Assembly (NCBI RefSeq): GCF_003351345.1
Contig: NZ_QQTO01000020.1
Coordinates: 124,001-188,000, forward strand
DNA: 64,000 nt
Reading direction: 5' to 3'
Source: Allobosea caraganae
GTDB taxonomy: Bacteria; Pseudomonadota; Alphaproteobacteria; Rhizobiales; Beijerinckiaceae
Positions within the stretch are counted from its first letter, which is position 1. Each line of letters starts with the position of its first letter. Positions 51,737-59,546 of this stretch are shown in pieces. Made by a program: the position numbers and the translations under genes. Under the pieces are notes generated by a model that saw only the letters and a list, made by a program, of their open reading frames with translations, searched no databases and was not told the origin of the DNA.

Positions 51737-52569
51737 GCTCCGGCCTTCTCGTCCCGTTTTACCGCCTGCCAGAGCGCTTCCAGCTCATCGAGCGTCGCAT
51801 CCCTGGCCTGACGATCCTCCGCCGCGAGTTTCTGCTCGATCCCCCTGAAGCGCCGTTCGAATTTCGTGTTGGCCGCGGCCAGGCAGCCCTCGGGATCGGC
51901 ATCGACATGCCGCGCCAGATTGGCCACGACGAAGAGCAGGTCGCCGATCTCCTCCCTGATCGCCGCCTTGTCGCCGGAGGCGAGCGCTTCGTCGATCTCG
52001 GCCGTCTCCTCGCGGATCTTGTCGAGCACCAGCCGGGCGTCGTTCCAGTCGAAGCCGACGGTCGAGGCCTTGGCCTGGAGCTTCCAGGCGCGGGTAAGGG
52101 CAGGCAGTGCATGGGTCACACCAGCGAGCACGCCTTTGTCCTCCTCCGCCATGGGGACGCCAGCGGCGCGATGGGCCTCGGCCTTGTCGGCCTTTTCCTG
52201 CGCTTTGATGCGGTGCCAGAGCGCCTTGACCTCGTTGGGCGAGAGGTCGCGGGCGTCGCCGAAGACATGCGGGTGGCGGCGGATCAGCTTGGCGGTGATC
52301 GCCTCGACCACGTCTGGGAAGGCGAAAGAACCCTCCTCCTCGGCCATGCGGGAATGGAAGACCACCTGCAGCAGCAGGTCGCCGAGCTCGTCCTTGAGGT
52401 CGAGCTTATCGCCGCGCGCGATCGCATCGGCGACCTCATAGGCCTCCTCGACCGTATAGGGCGCGATGCTCGCGAAATCCTGCTCCAGGTCCCAAGGGCA
52501 ACCGGTTCCCGGCGTGCGCAAGGCCGCCATGATCTCGATCAGCCGGGCGATGTCGCGCGAGGGTTTCAA
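51733..52569 (-). CDS. mazG: Nucleoside triphosphate pyrophosphohydrolase MazG
   Basis: 278-residue enzyme that breaks down NTPs and dNTPs to monophosphates. Two tandem MazG domains: the first with GCPWDLEQDFASIAPYTVEEAYEVADAI and ELGDLLLQVVFHSRMAEE, the second with EETAEIDEALASGDKAAIREEIGDLLFVVANLARH (EExxE and E-x-x-D metal motifs in both). Convergent with hflX, with a CTAG stop overlap. Confidence 0.95.
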   Translation of the reverse strand: MKPSRDIARLIEIMAALRTPGTGCPWDLEQDFASIAPYTVEEAYEVADAIARGDKLDLKDELGDLLLQVVFHSRMAEEEGSFAFPDVVEAITAKLIRRHPHVFGDARDLSPNEVKALWHRIKAQEKADKAEAHRAAGVPMAEEDKGVLAGVTHALPALTRAWKLQAKASTVGFDWNDARLVLDKIREETAEIDEALASGDKAAIREEIGDLLFVVANLARHVDADPEGCLAAANTKFERRFRGIEQKLAAEDRQARDATLDELEALWQAVKRDEKAGA

Positions 52570-52606
52570 CGCTGGAATTCTCCGTCAGGTGGACTTTTCC
52601 TCTGAC

Positions 52607-52650
52607 GCATTTTCTTCACGCGAACCGGTGCCCACTTCGCTCGAAAATGC
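52607..52650. repeat. Intergenic palindromic repeat, family R1, copy 3
   Basis: 44 bases, arms GCATTTTC / GAAAATGC, inner GCGAA / TTCGC. It fills the gap between the divergent mazG and arfB genes, so its strands form part of both 5' regions. Confidence 0.8.
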
Positions 52651-52665
52651 TTTAGCGTTCCTCCC

Positions 52666-53085
52666 ATGATTCAAGTGACCCCGTCCATTGCCATCGACGA
52701 AAGCGAGATCGAGGAGAGCTTCGTGCGCGCCTCCGGTCCGGGGGGGCAGCACGTCAACAAGGTCTCAAGCGCGGTGCAGCTCAAGTTCGACGCGCGCCGC
52801 TCGCCGGGGCTGCCGAACGACGTCGCGATCCGGCTGATGAAGCTCGCCGGCAGCCGGCTGACCCTGGATGGCGTCATCGTCATCGTGGCGCAGGCACAGC
52901 GCAGCCAGAAGCGCAATCGCGAGGAGGCGCTGGAGCGGCTGCTCGAGCTGATCCGGCAGGCCGCAGTGCGCCCGCAGATCCGTCGCCCGACCAAGCCGAC
53001 CAAGGCCTCGAAGGAAAGGCGCCTCGCGTCGAAGGACAAGCGCTCCTCAGTCAAATCCGGCCGATCCAAGCCCGGGATGGATTGA
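52666..53085 (+). CDS. arfB: Alternative ribosome-rescue factor ArfB (peptidyl-tRNA hydrolase, GGQ type)
   Basis: 139-residue RF1-like protein that frees stalled ribosomes. The catalytic GGQ is in SGPGGQHVNKVSSAVQLKF, followed by helix RLMKLAGSRLTLDGVIVIVAQ and a C-terminal basic tail (SKERRLASKDKRSSVKSGR) that enters the mRNA channel. Just downstream of R1 copy 3 and overlapping the possible recX start. Confidence 0.94.
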   Translation: MIQVTPSIAIDESEIEESFVRASGPGGQHVNKVSSAVQLKFDARRSPGLPNDVAIRLMKLAGSRLTLDGVIVIVAQAQRSQKRNREEALERLLELIRQAAVRPQIRRPTKPTKASKERRLASKDKRSSVKSGRSKPGMD

Positions 53086-53087
53086 GG

Positions 53088-53660
53088 GTGGTCGTTGACC
53101 CATCGCCTCCGGCCCAGCGGGAAGGCCGACCGGCGCGCAAGCCACCGCGCCGCATCAGCGCCGACTATCTCCAGCGCGCGGCGATGCATTATCTCGAACG
53201 CTATTCCGCGCCGGCTGCGCAGCTTCGCCGGGTGCTCCAGCGCAAGGTCATCCTGAGCTGCCGCCATCATGGCGACGAGCCCGAGCGCTTCGCCGCCATG
53301 CTCGACGATGTCGTGGCGCGCTGCGTCTCGTCCGGGCTGGTCGACGACCGGCGCTTTGCCGAGGCGAGGGCGGCAAGCTTGCGCCGCAGGGGTGGTTCGG
53401 CCCGCGCCATCGCCGCCAAGCTGAGCGCGAAGGGTGTCGAGCGGGGGCTGGTGGAGGAGGCGAGCCAGAATACTGCAGACCAGGAGCTGGCGGCTGCGCA
53501 GCTTGCCGCTCGTCGCAAGCGGCTCGGGCCGTGGAGCCGCGGCGACCGGGCGGCGGATCGTCAGAAGCACCTTGCCGCGTTGGCGCGGGCCGGCTTCTCG
53601 ATGACGGTCGCCCGCGCCGTGATCGACGACGCGGGCGAGGACGAAGCGTCCGCAGAATAG
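53088..53660 (+). CDS. recX: Regulatory protein RecX
   Basis: 190-residue all-helical modulator of RecA filaments. The repeat helices show LQRAAMHYLERYSAPAAQLRRVLQRK, the signature region LVDDRRFAEARAASLRRRGGSARAIAAKLSAKGV, and the end ALARAGFSMTVARAVID. GTG 53088 and TTG 53082 are both possible starts, the latter overlapping the arfB stop. RecA itself is not in the window. Confidence 0.88.
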   Translation: MVVDPSPPAQREGRPARKPPRRISADYLQRAAMHYLERYSAPAAQLRRVLQRKVILSCRHHGDEPERFAAMLDDVVARCVSSGLVDDRRFAEARAASLRRRGGSARAIAAKLSAKGVERGLVEEASQNTADQELAAAQLAARRKRLGPWSRGDRAADRQKHLAALARAGFSMTVARAVIDDAGEDEASAE

Positions 53661-53665
53661 GCTAC

Positions 53666-54646
53666 TCAGTCGAGCCGGACATTGGCGTCGTTGACGACCT
53701 TGCCCCAGCGGGCGACCTCGGCGGTGACGAACTTGGCGAAGTCCGGCCCGTAGATCGTTGGGATCACTGAGCCATTCTTCTTCCAGGCTTCGGCGATCAT
53801 CGGCGCCTTCAAGGCCTTCTCAACCTCGGCGCGCATGCGGGCGACGATCTCGGGCGGCGTGTTCTTTGGCGCCCAGAGCGCATACCAGGTCGCGACCTCG
53901 TAGCCGTCGAGCCCGGCCTCCTTGGCGGTCGGCACGTCGGGGATCGCATCCGAGCGCGTGGCGGCCGCCACGGCGATGCCGCGCAGGGCGCCGCTCTGGA
54001 TCTGCGGGGCGGACGAGCCGAGCCCGTCGAACATCATGTCGACCTGGCCGGCGACGAGGTCCTGCAGGGCAGGGCCGGCGCCGCGGTAGGGGACGTGGGT
54101 GATGCCGGTCTTGGTCTGGAGCTTGAACAGCTCGCCGGCGAGATGATGCGTCGTGCCGTTGCCGGCCGAGGCGTAGTTGAGCTTGTCCGGGTTCTTCTTG
54201 GCGAAGTCGATCAGCTCGGCCAGCGTCGTTGCCTTCACTTTGCCGGGATGGACGACGATGACTTGCGGCGGCTGGGCGATGACGCCGATCGGGATGAAGT
54301 CGGTCTCGATATTATAGTCGAGCTTGGGGTAGAGCGCCGGCGCGATGGCGTGGTGGGCGGCGCCGACAAAGAAGGCGTAGCCGTCCGGCGCCATCTTGGC
54401 CGCAGCCGAGGCGCCGACCGTGCCGCCGGCGCCGCCGCGATTGTCGATGATGATGCGCTGGCCGAGCTGCTGCTCGAGCTGCGCCGCGATCGGCCTGGCG
54501 AAGGCGTCGGTGCCGCCGCCGGCGGGGAAGGGCACCACGAAGGTGATCGGCCGCTGCGGCCAGCTCTGCGCCTGGGCAGCCTCTCCGGCCGCGATACCTA
54601 ACCCTACGGCAAGCGACAGGGCCGTGAGCCAACTCGTCTTAATCAT
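53666..54646 (-). CDS. Bug/TctC-type periplasmic solute-binding protein
   Basis: 326-residue tripartite tricarboxylate transporter receptor. Signal peptide (MIKTSWLTALSLAVGLGIAAGEAAQAQ) then the Bug fold: WPQRPITFVVPFPAGGGTDAFARPIA, IIDNRGGAGGTVGASAAAKMAPDGY, YASAGNGTTHHLAGELFK, and the conserved VPYRGAGPALQDLVAGQVDMMFD. Members bind carboxylates or amino acids. The membrane subunits TctA/TctB are not nearby, which is usual for orphan Bug proteins. The start at 54646 has GGGAGGAA upstream. Confidence 0.93.
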   Translation of the reverse strand: MIKTSWLTALSLAVGLGIAAGEAAQAQSWPQRPITFVVPFPAGGGTDAFARPIAAQLEQQLGQRIIIDNRGGAGGTVGASAAAKMAPDGYAFFVGAAHHAIAPALYPKLDYNIETDFIPIGVIAQPPQVIVVHPGKVKATTLAELIDFAKKNPDKLNYASAGNGTTHHLAGELFKLQTKTGITHVPYRGAGPALQDLVAGQVDMMFDGLGSSAPQIQSGALRGIAVAAATRSDAIPDVPTAKEAGLDGYEVATWYALWAPKNTPPEIVARMRAEVEKALKAPMIAEAWKKNGSVIPTIYGPDFAKFVTAEVARWGKVVNDANVRLD

Positions 54647-54753
54647 GACAGCTATTCCTCCCTTGGAATGAAGAAGCGCAGGCTCTTGGCGGCCCTGGCG
54701 ATCTCGCGATGCAGCATTTCGCATATGATGGAAAGGATTAGGGCATTCGCCTC

Positions 54754-55326
54754 ATGACTTGGCAAGTTGCCCCTTCGACTGATCCCGGCCCGTTGACAGG
54801 GGCCGCCGGGCCGGAGATCACAGGTGACATGAGCCGTCTCGACAGCTTCATCCGCCGCCTCGAAGCCCAGCGCCTGGTCCTCAACTGGGCCGCGGCGGCG
54901 ATCTCGGGCCGCGACGGGCTCGTGCTCGAACTCGGCCTCGGCAATGGCCGCACCTACGACCATTTGCGCGAGATCCTGCCGGGCAGGGCGATCCATGTCT
55001 TCGAGCGCAAGCTGTCGGTCAATCCGCGCTCGATGCCGCCGGACGACAGGCTGATGCTCGGCGACATGCGGGAGACGTTGCCGGAGTTCGGCTTGCGCCA
55101 TGGCCGCGCGGCCGTGCTGGTCCATGTCGACGCCACGACCGGCGTGCCCGAGCGCGACCGGGTCGAACTGGCCTGGCTGCCCGGCCATGTCGCGGCGCTG
55201 GCGGCAGATGAGGCGCTGGTGCTCGCCGGCGCCGGGCTGGAGCATCCGCGCTTGCGGCCAGCGGCCTTGCCGGAGGGCGTGCCGGCCGGGCGCTATTTCG
55301 CATATCGGCGCGTGACCGAAGGCTGA
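54754..55326 (+). CDS. Class I SAM-dependent methyltransferase-like protein
   Basis: 190 residues. GLVLELGLGNGRTYDHLREILPGRAIHVFERKL has the E-x-G-x-G-x-G SAM pocket and the acidic end of strand 2 (FERKL). The second half is short, with HVDATTGVPERDRVELAWLPGHVAALAADEALVLAGAG and no clear NPPF or other substrate motif. It may be a methyltransferase of small substrate or a non-catalytic relative. No operon partners are evident. Confidence 0.75.
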   Translation: MTWQVAPSTDPGPLTGAAGPEITGDMSRLDSFIRRLEAQRLVLNWAAAAISGRDGLVLELGLGNGRTYDHLREILPGRAIHVFERKLSVNPRSMPPDDRLMLGDMRETLPEFGLRHGRAAVLVHVDATTGVPERDRVELAWLPGHVAALAADEALVLAGAGLEHPRLRPAALPEGVPAGRYFAYRRVTEG

Positions 55327-55480
55327 TAGCCTCAAGCCGCGCCGGCCGCCGTCGAACTCGTCATCGATGGCCCGGACCTTGCGGTGGCCGGGCAGGTTCA
55401 TACCTACTAGCAAGCAGACCCGGCATCGGCCGGCCGGTGCGTCCGTCGCTGCGCGGGCCACGTCCTTTCAGGGTGGAACC

Positions 55481-56386
55481 ATGACCATCGACTCGATCTT
55501 GCAGTCCATTGTGGGGGTCCGCTCCTCGATTCCGGACGACGCCTTCACCGCATCGGCGCTGGGCACCCGGCGGGAGGGCAGCGGCGTGGTCATTCGGGAC
55601 AGCGGGCTCGTGCTGACGATCGGCTACCTGATCACGGAGGCGGAGGAGGTCTGGCTGACGACCCAGGCGGGACGCGTGGTTCCCGCTCACGCGCTGGCCT
55701 ATGATCAGGAGACGGGATTCGGCCTGGTGCAGGCGCTCGACCGGCTCGACCTGCCCGCCGTGGAGTTCGGCGATGCGGCGGGGGCCAGAATAGGCGAACC
55801 GGTCGTGCTTGCCGACGGCATCGGCCAGGCCGTGCGCGGGCATATCGTGGCCAAGCAGGAATTCGCCGGCTACTGGGAGTATCTCCTGGACGAGGCGATC
55901 TTCATCGCCCCGGCGCATCCGTCATGGGGTGGGGCGGCGCTGATCGGCGCGGATGGCAAGCTCCTGGGCGTCGGCTCGCTTCACCTGCAAATGGGCCGTG
56001 GCGAGGAGGTCGCGGACATCAACATGATCGTGCCGATCGACCTGCTGCCGCCGATCCTGAACGACCTGCTCGCCCGGGGCCGGGTCGACAAGCCACCGCG
56101 CCCCTGGCTCGGCGCATTCTCGGCCGAGAACAATGGCCGGGTCGTGGTGATGAGCGTGGCCGAAGGCGGGCCAGCGGCCCAGGCGGGCCTGCGTCCCGGC
56201 GACATCATCTCGGACGTCCAGGACGGAGAGGTCGAAGGCCTCGCCGATTTCTACCGCAAGCTCTGGGCGAGCGGGCCAGCCGGATCGGAGGTCCCGATCC
56301 GGGTCGTTCGCGACGGCCGCGAGACGTGGCTGCGCGTGAAGTCGGCCGACCGCAGCAGCTTCCTCAGGAAGCCGCACCTTCAGTAG
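55481..56386 (+). CDS. HtrA-like trypsin-fold plus PDZ protein without catalytic residues
   Basis: 301 residues. The first ~190 residues follow the HtrA/Deg trypsin fold (GSGVVIRDSGLVLTIGYLI; AYDQETGFGLVQ; IAPAHPSWGGAAL) and residues ~200-290 form a PDZ domain (GGPAAQAGLRPGDIISDVQDGEVEGLADFYRKL). Compared with active HtrA, the histidine is Tyr49, the aspartate is Gly79 and the serine is Trp149, so the triad is gone. There is no signal peptide, implying a cytoplasmic scaffold or binding role. It sits beside the end of the formate dehydrogenase operon, on the other strand. Confidence 0.88.
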   Translation: MTIDSILQSIVGVRSSIPDDAFTASALGTRREGSGVVIRDSGLVLTIGYLITEAEEVWLTTQAGRVVPAHALAYDQETGFGLVQALDRLDLPAVEFGDAAGARIGEPVVLADGIGQAVRGHIVAKQEFAGYWEYLLDEAIFIAPAHPSWGGAALIGADGKLLGVGSLHLQMGRGEEVADINMIVPIDLLPPILNDLLARGRVDKPPRPWLGAFSAENNGRVVVMSVAEGGPAAQAGLRPGDIISDVQDGEVEGLADFYRKLWASGPAGSEVPIRVVRDGRETWLRVKSADRSSFLRKPHLQ

Positions 56387-56486
56387 ACGTGAAAGCCCGT
56401 TGCCGACCTTTGTGATCTTGTACGGTGAAGCAGGAATCTTGCCCGAGAGCCTGCCTCGGCGGCTTGAGGGCGCTGGAGTCGGATGC

Positions 56487-56521
56487 TTTCAGATGGCATC
56501 GCAAAGCGATCCCATCTGAAA
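56487..56521. repeat. Hairpin with 16-base arms at the edge of a gene remnant
   Basis: Left arm (56487-56502) TTTCAGATGGCATCGC and right arm (56506-56521) GCGATCCCATCTGAAA pair except for one base, with AAA between. It adjoins the point where the aldehyde dehydrogenase remnant loses its homology. Confidence 0.75.
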
Positions 56522-56525
56522 TCTG

Positions 56526-56696
56526 AATGGCGGCGTGCGCGGCAGCGAGCGCCGTTTCGACATCCGCGGCATCCGAACGGGCCATCTCGCAAAGCACCCG
56601 CCCGTTCACCGGCGAGGTGTTCTCGAAATACCTGCCCGATTTCGGCGCGAGCCATTTGCCGCCGACGAAGTTGTCATGGCGGGACGCAAACGGCAT
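56526..56696 (-). pseudogene. Aldehyde dehydrogenase N-terminal remnant
   Basis: The translated ~57 residues (NFVGGKWLAPKSGRYFENTSPVNGRVLCEMARS, then DVETALAAAHAA) match the start of acetaldehyde/NAD-dependent aldehyde dehydrogenases of about 500 residues, beginning at a natural start ATG. The similarity stops abruptly at about 56526, where a hairpin element begins, and nothing of the catalytic domain follows. It is a truncated relic next to the formate dehydrogenase genes. Confidence 0.75.
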
Positions 56697-56771
56697 CTTG
56701 GCGGCGCGGGCGAGTTCCGGCTGCAACATGCCACGGCGGATCGCGGGCCAGCGGGTCTGGCCCGACCGCGG

Positions 56772-59546
56772 CTACTCGGCCGCGGTACTCAGCGGTTCCT
56801 CGACCGGCCGCGCCCTGACCGCGCAGAACTTGAACTCGGGAATCTTGCCCATCGGGTCGAGCGCCGGGTTGGTCAGCAGGTTGGCCGCGGCTTCCGCGTA
56901 GCAGAACGGCATGAAGATCATGTTCTGCGGCACGTCGCGGTCGGAGCGCACCTTGACGGCGATCGCGCCGCGGCGCGTCTCGAGCTGGACGAAGCCGCCC
57001 GGCACGAGGCCGAGCCGGCCGAGGTCGCGCGGCGACATCAGCGCCACCGCCTCAGGCTCGAGATCGTCGAGCACGCCGGCGCGTCGCGTCATCGAGCCGG
57101 TATGCCAATGCTCCAGCACGCGCCCGGTCGAGAGCACCATCGGGTACTCCTTGTCCGGCACCTCGTCCGGCGCCACGATATGGGCCGGCACGATCTTGGC
57201 GCGGCCGCTTTCGGTCGGGTAGCCCTGCGCGAAGATGATCTCGTTGCCGGGCTGGTCCGGGCCGTCGACCGGATAGGTCACCGCCCCCTCGCGCTCCAGC
57301 CGCTCCCAGGTGATGTTGTTGAAGGAGGGCATCACCAAGGCCATCTCGGCGAAGACGTTGGCCGGGCCGGCATAGCTCCAGTCGCAGCCCATGCGCCGGG
57401 CGATCTCCTGGATGATCCACAAGTCCTGCCTGGCGTCGCCCGGCGGCCGCACGACCTGGCGCGCCATCTGCACGCGCCTATCCGTGTTGGTGAAGGTGCC
57501 GACCTTCTCGGCGAAGGCCGAGGCCGGCAGCACGACATCGGCATGGAAGGCCGTCTCGGTCAGGAACAGGTCCTGCACGACGAGATGGTCGAGCTTGGCC
57601 AGCGCGCCGCGGGCATGGTTGAGGTCGGGGTCCGACATGGCCGGGTTCTCGCCCTCGATATACATGCCGGTGATCTCGCCGGCATGGATCGCGTTCATGA
57701 TCTCGACGACGGTCAGACCCTTCTGCGGGTCGAGCGACTGGCCCCAGAGCGTCTCGAAGATGGCGCGGACCTCGGCCTTCTCGACCGACTGGTAGTCCGG
57801 ATAGACCATCGGGATCAGGCCGGCATCGGACGCGCCCTGGACGTTGTTCTGGCCGCGTAGCGGATGCAGGCCGGTGCCGGGACGGCCGACCTGGCCGGTG
57901 ACCATGGCGAGGGCGATCAGGCAGCGGGCATTGTCGGTGCCATGGATATGCTGGCTGATGCCCATGCCCCAGAAGATGATCGAGGCGCGCGAGCGGGCAT
58001 AGGCGCGGGCGACCTCCTTCAACGTCTCGGCCGGGATGCCGCAGACGGCTTCCATCTTCTCCGGCGGGAAGGCCTGGATGCTCTCCTTCAGCCGCTCGTA
58101 GCCTTCCGTATAGCCGGCGATATATTGCTCGTCGGTCAGGCCCTCGGTGATGATCGTGTGCAGCAGCGCGTTCAGCATGGCGACGTCGCTGCCGGGCTTG
58201 AAGGCGAGGTGCTGCCAGGCATGGCGCGACAGCGCCTGCCGGCGCGGGTCCATGATGACGAGCTTGGCGCCCTTCTTCGTGGCGTTCTTGATGAAGGTCG
58301 CCGCGACCGGGTGGTTCACCGTCGGGTTGGCGCCGATGACGACGATGAGCTCGGCGTCGAGCGCGGCCGAGAACGGCGCGGTGACGGCGCCGGAATTGAC
58401 GCCCTCCATCAGCGCCGCCACCGAAGAGGCGTGGCAGAGCCTGGTGCAATGGTCGACATTGTTCGAGCCGAAGCCGGTGCGCACCAGCTTCTGGAAGAGA
58501 TAGGCCTCCTCGTTCGAGCCCTTGGCCGAGCCGAAGCCGGCGAGCGCCTTGCGGCCCTTTCCGTCTCGGATGCGCGATAGCCCCTTCGCGGCAAGGTCGA
58601 GCGCCTCGTCCCAGGAGGCCTCGCGGAAATGCGTCCAGGGATTGGCGGGATCGACCTGGTCGCGCGCGTCCTTCGGCATGTTCGGCAACCGCACCAGCGG
58701 CTTGGTCAGCCGGTGCGGATGGTGGATGTAGTCGAAGCCGAAGCGGCCCTTGACGCAGAGCCGGTTATGGTTGGCCGGCCCGTCGCGCCCCTCGGCATAG
58801 ACGATCTCGTTGTCCTTGACGTTGTAGGTGACCTGGCAGCCGACGCCGCAATAAGGGCAAAGCGAATCGACCTTCTCGTCGGCCCAGACCGTGCGGGTCT
58901 GGTCGGCATCGAGGAAGGCCGAGGGCATCAGCGCCCCGGTCGGGCAGGCCTGGACGCATTCGCCGCAGGCGACGCAGCTCGACTGGCCCATCGGATCGTC
59001 GAAGTCGAAGACGATCTTGGTGCCGGCGCTGCGATAGGCCATGCCGATCACGTCGTTGACCTGGACCTCGCGGCAGGCGCGCACGCACAGGCCGCACTGG
59101 ATGCAGGCGTCGAGATTGACGCTCATCGCCGTGTGGCTGACATCGGACTGCCAGCGCTGGACCGCCGGGAAGCGGCTCTCGGTCACGCCGGTCTTCTCGG
59201 CCCAGGTCCAGAATTTCGAGGTCGGGTCGTGCGAGGTCGCGCGCGCCGGCTGGTCGGCGACGAGCAGCTCCAGCACCATCTTGCGCGCCTTCTCCGCCCG
59301 CTCGGTCCCGGTATGGACCTTCATGCCGACGGTCGGCTTGCGCATGCAGGAGGCGGCGAGCACGCGCTCGCCCTCGATCTCGACCATGCAGGCGCGGCAG
59401 TTGCCGTCGGCGCGGTAGTCCGGCTCGGGCGAATAGCACAGATGCGGGATCGCCGTGCCCATCCGCTGAGCCACCTGCCAGATCGTCTCGCCATAGGCGG
59501 CCTCGACGCGCTCGCCGTTCAGTTCGAAGCTGATGCCCTGGGTCAT
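56772..59546 (-). CDS. fdh1A: NAD-dependent formate dehydrogenase alpha (catalytic) subunit
   Basis: 924-residue Mo/W-bisMGD enzyme that oxidises formate to CO2. In order: a 2Fe-2S ferredoxin-like domain (FELNGERVEAAYGETIWQ; CYSPEPDYRADGNCRACMVEIEG), a His-Cys 4Fe-4S segment, two 4Fe-4S clusters (NLDACIQCGLCVRACREVQ; SSCVACGECVQACPTGAL), the 4Fe-4S site near the active site (DSLCPYCGVGCQVTYNV), the catalytic domain with the metal-ligand cysteine in VDHCTRLCHASSVAAL, and a C-terminal dinucleotide-binding domain. Same layout as the tungsten/molybdenum FDH1 of Methylobacterium. The start at 59546 overlaps the beta-subunit stop. Confidence 0.93.
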   Translation of the reverse strand: MTQGISFELNGERVEAAYGETIWQVAQRMGTAIPHLCYSPEPDYRADGNCRACMVEIEGERVLAASCMRKPTVGMKVHTGTERAEKARKMVLELLVADQPARATSHDPTSKFWTWAEKTGVTESRFPAVQRWQSDVSHTAMSVNLDACIQCGLCVRACREVQVNDVIGMAYRSAGTKIVFDFDDPMGQSSCVACGECVQACPTGALMPSAFLDADQTRTVWADEKVDSLCPYCGVGCQVTYNVKDNEIVYAEGRDGPANHNRLCVKGRFGFDYIHHPHRLTKPLVRLPNMPKDARDQVDPANPWTHFREASWDEALDLAAKGLSRIRDGKGRKALAGFGSAKGSNEEAYLFQKLVRTGFGSNNVDHCTRLCHASSVAALMEGVNSGAVTAPFSAALDAELIVVIGANPTVNHPVAATFIKNATKKGAKLVIMDPRRQALSRHAWQHLAFKPGSDVAMLNALLHTIITEGLTDEQYIAGYTEGYERLKESIQAFPPEKMEAVCGIPAETLKEVARAYARSRASIIFWGMGISQHIHGTDNARCLIALAMVTGQVGRPGTGLHPLRGQNNVQGASDAGLIPMVYPDYQSVEKAEVRAIFETLWGQSLDPQKGLTVVEIMNAIHAGEITGMYIEGENPAMSDPDLNHARGALAKLDHLVVQDLFLTETAFHADVVLPASAFAEKVGTFTNTDRRVQMARQVVRPPGDARQDLWIIQEIARRMGCDWSYAGPANVFAEMALVMPSFNNITWERLEREGAVTYPVDGPDQPGNEIIFAQGYPTESGRAKIVPAHIVAPDEVPDKEYPMVLSTGRVLEHWHTGSMTRRAGVLDDLEPEAVALMSPRDLGRLGLVPGGFVQLETRRGAIAVKVRSDRDVPQNMIFMPFCYAEAAANLLTNPALDPMGKIPEFKFCAVRARPVEEPLSTAAE

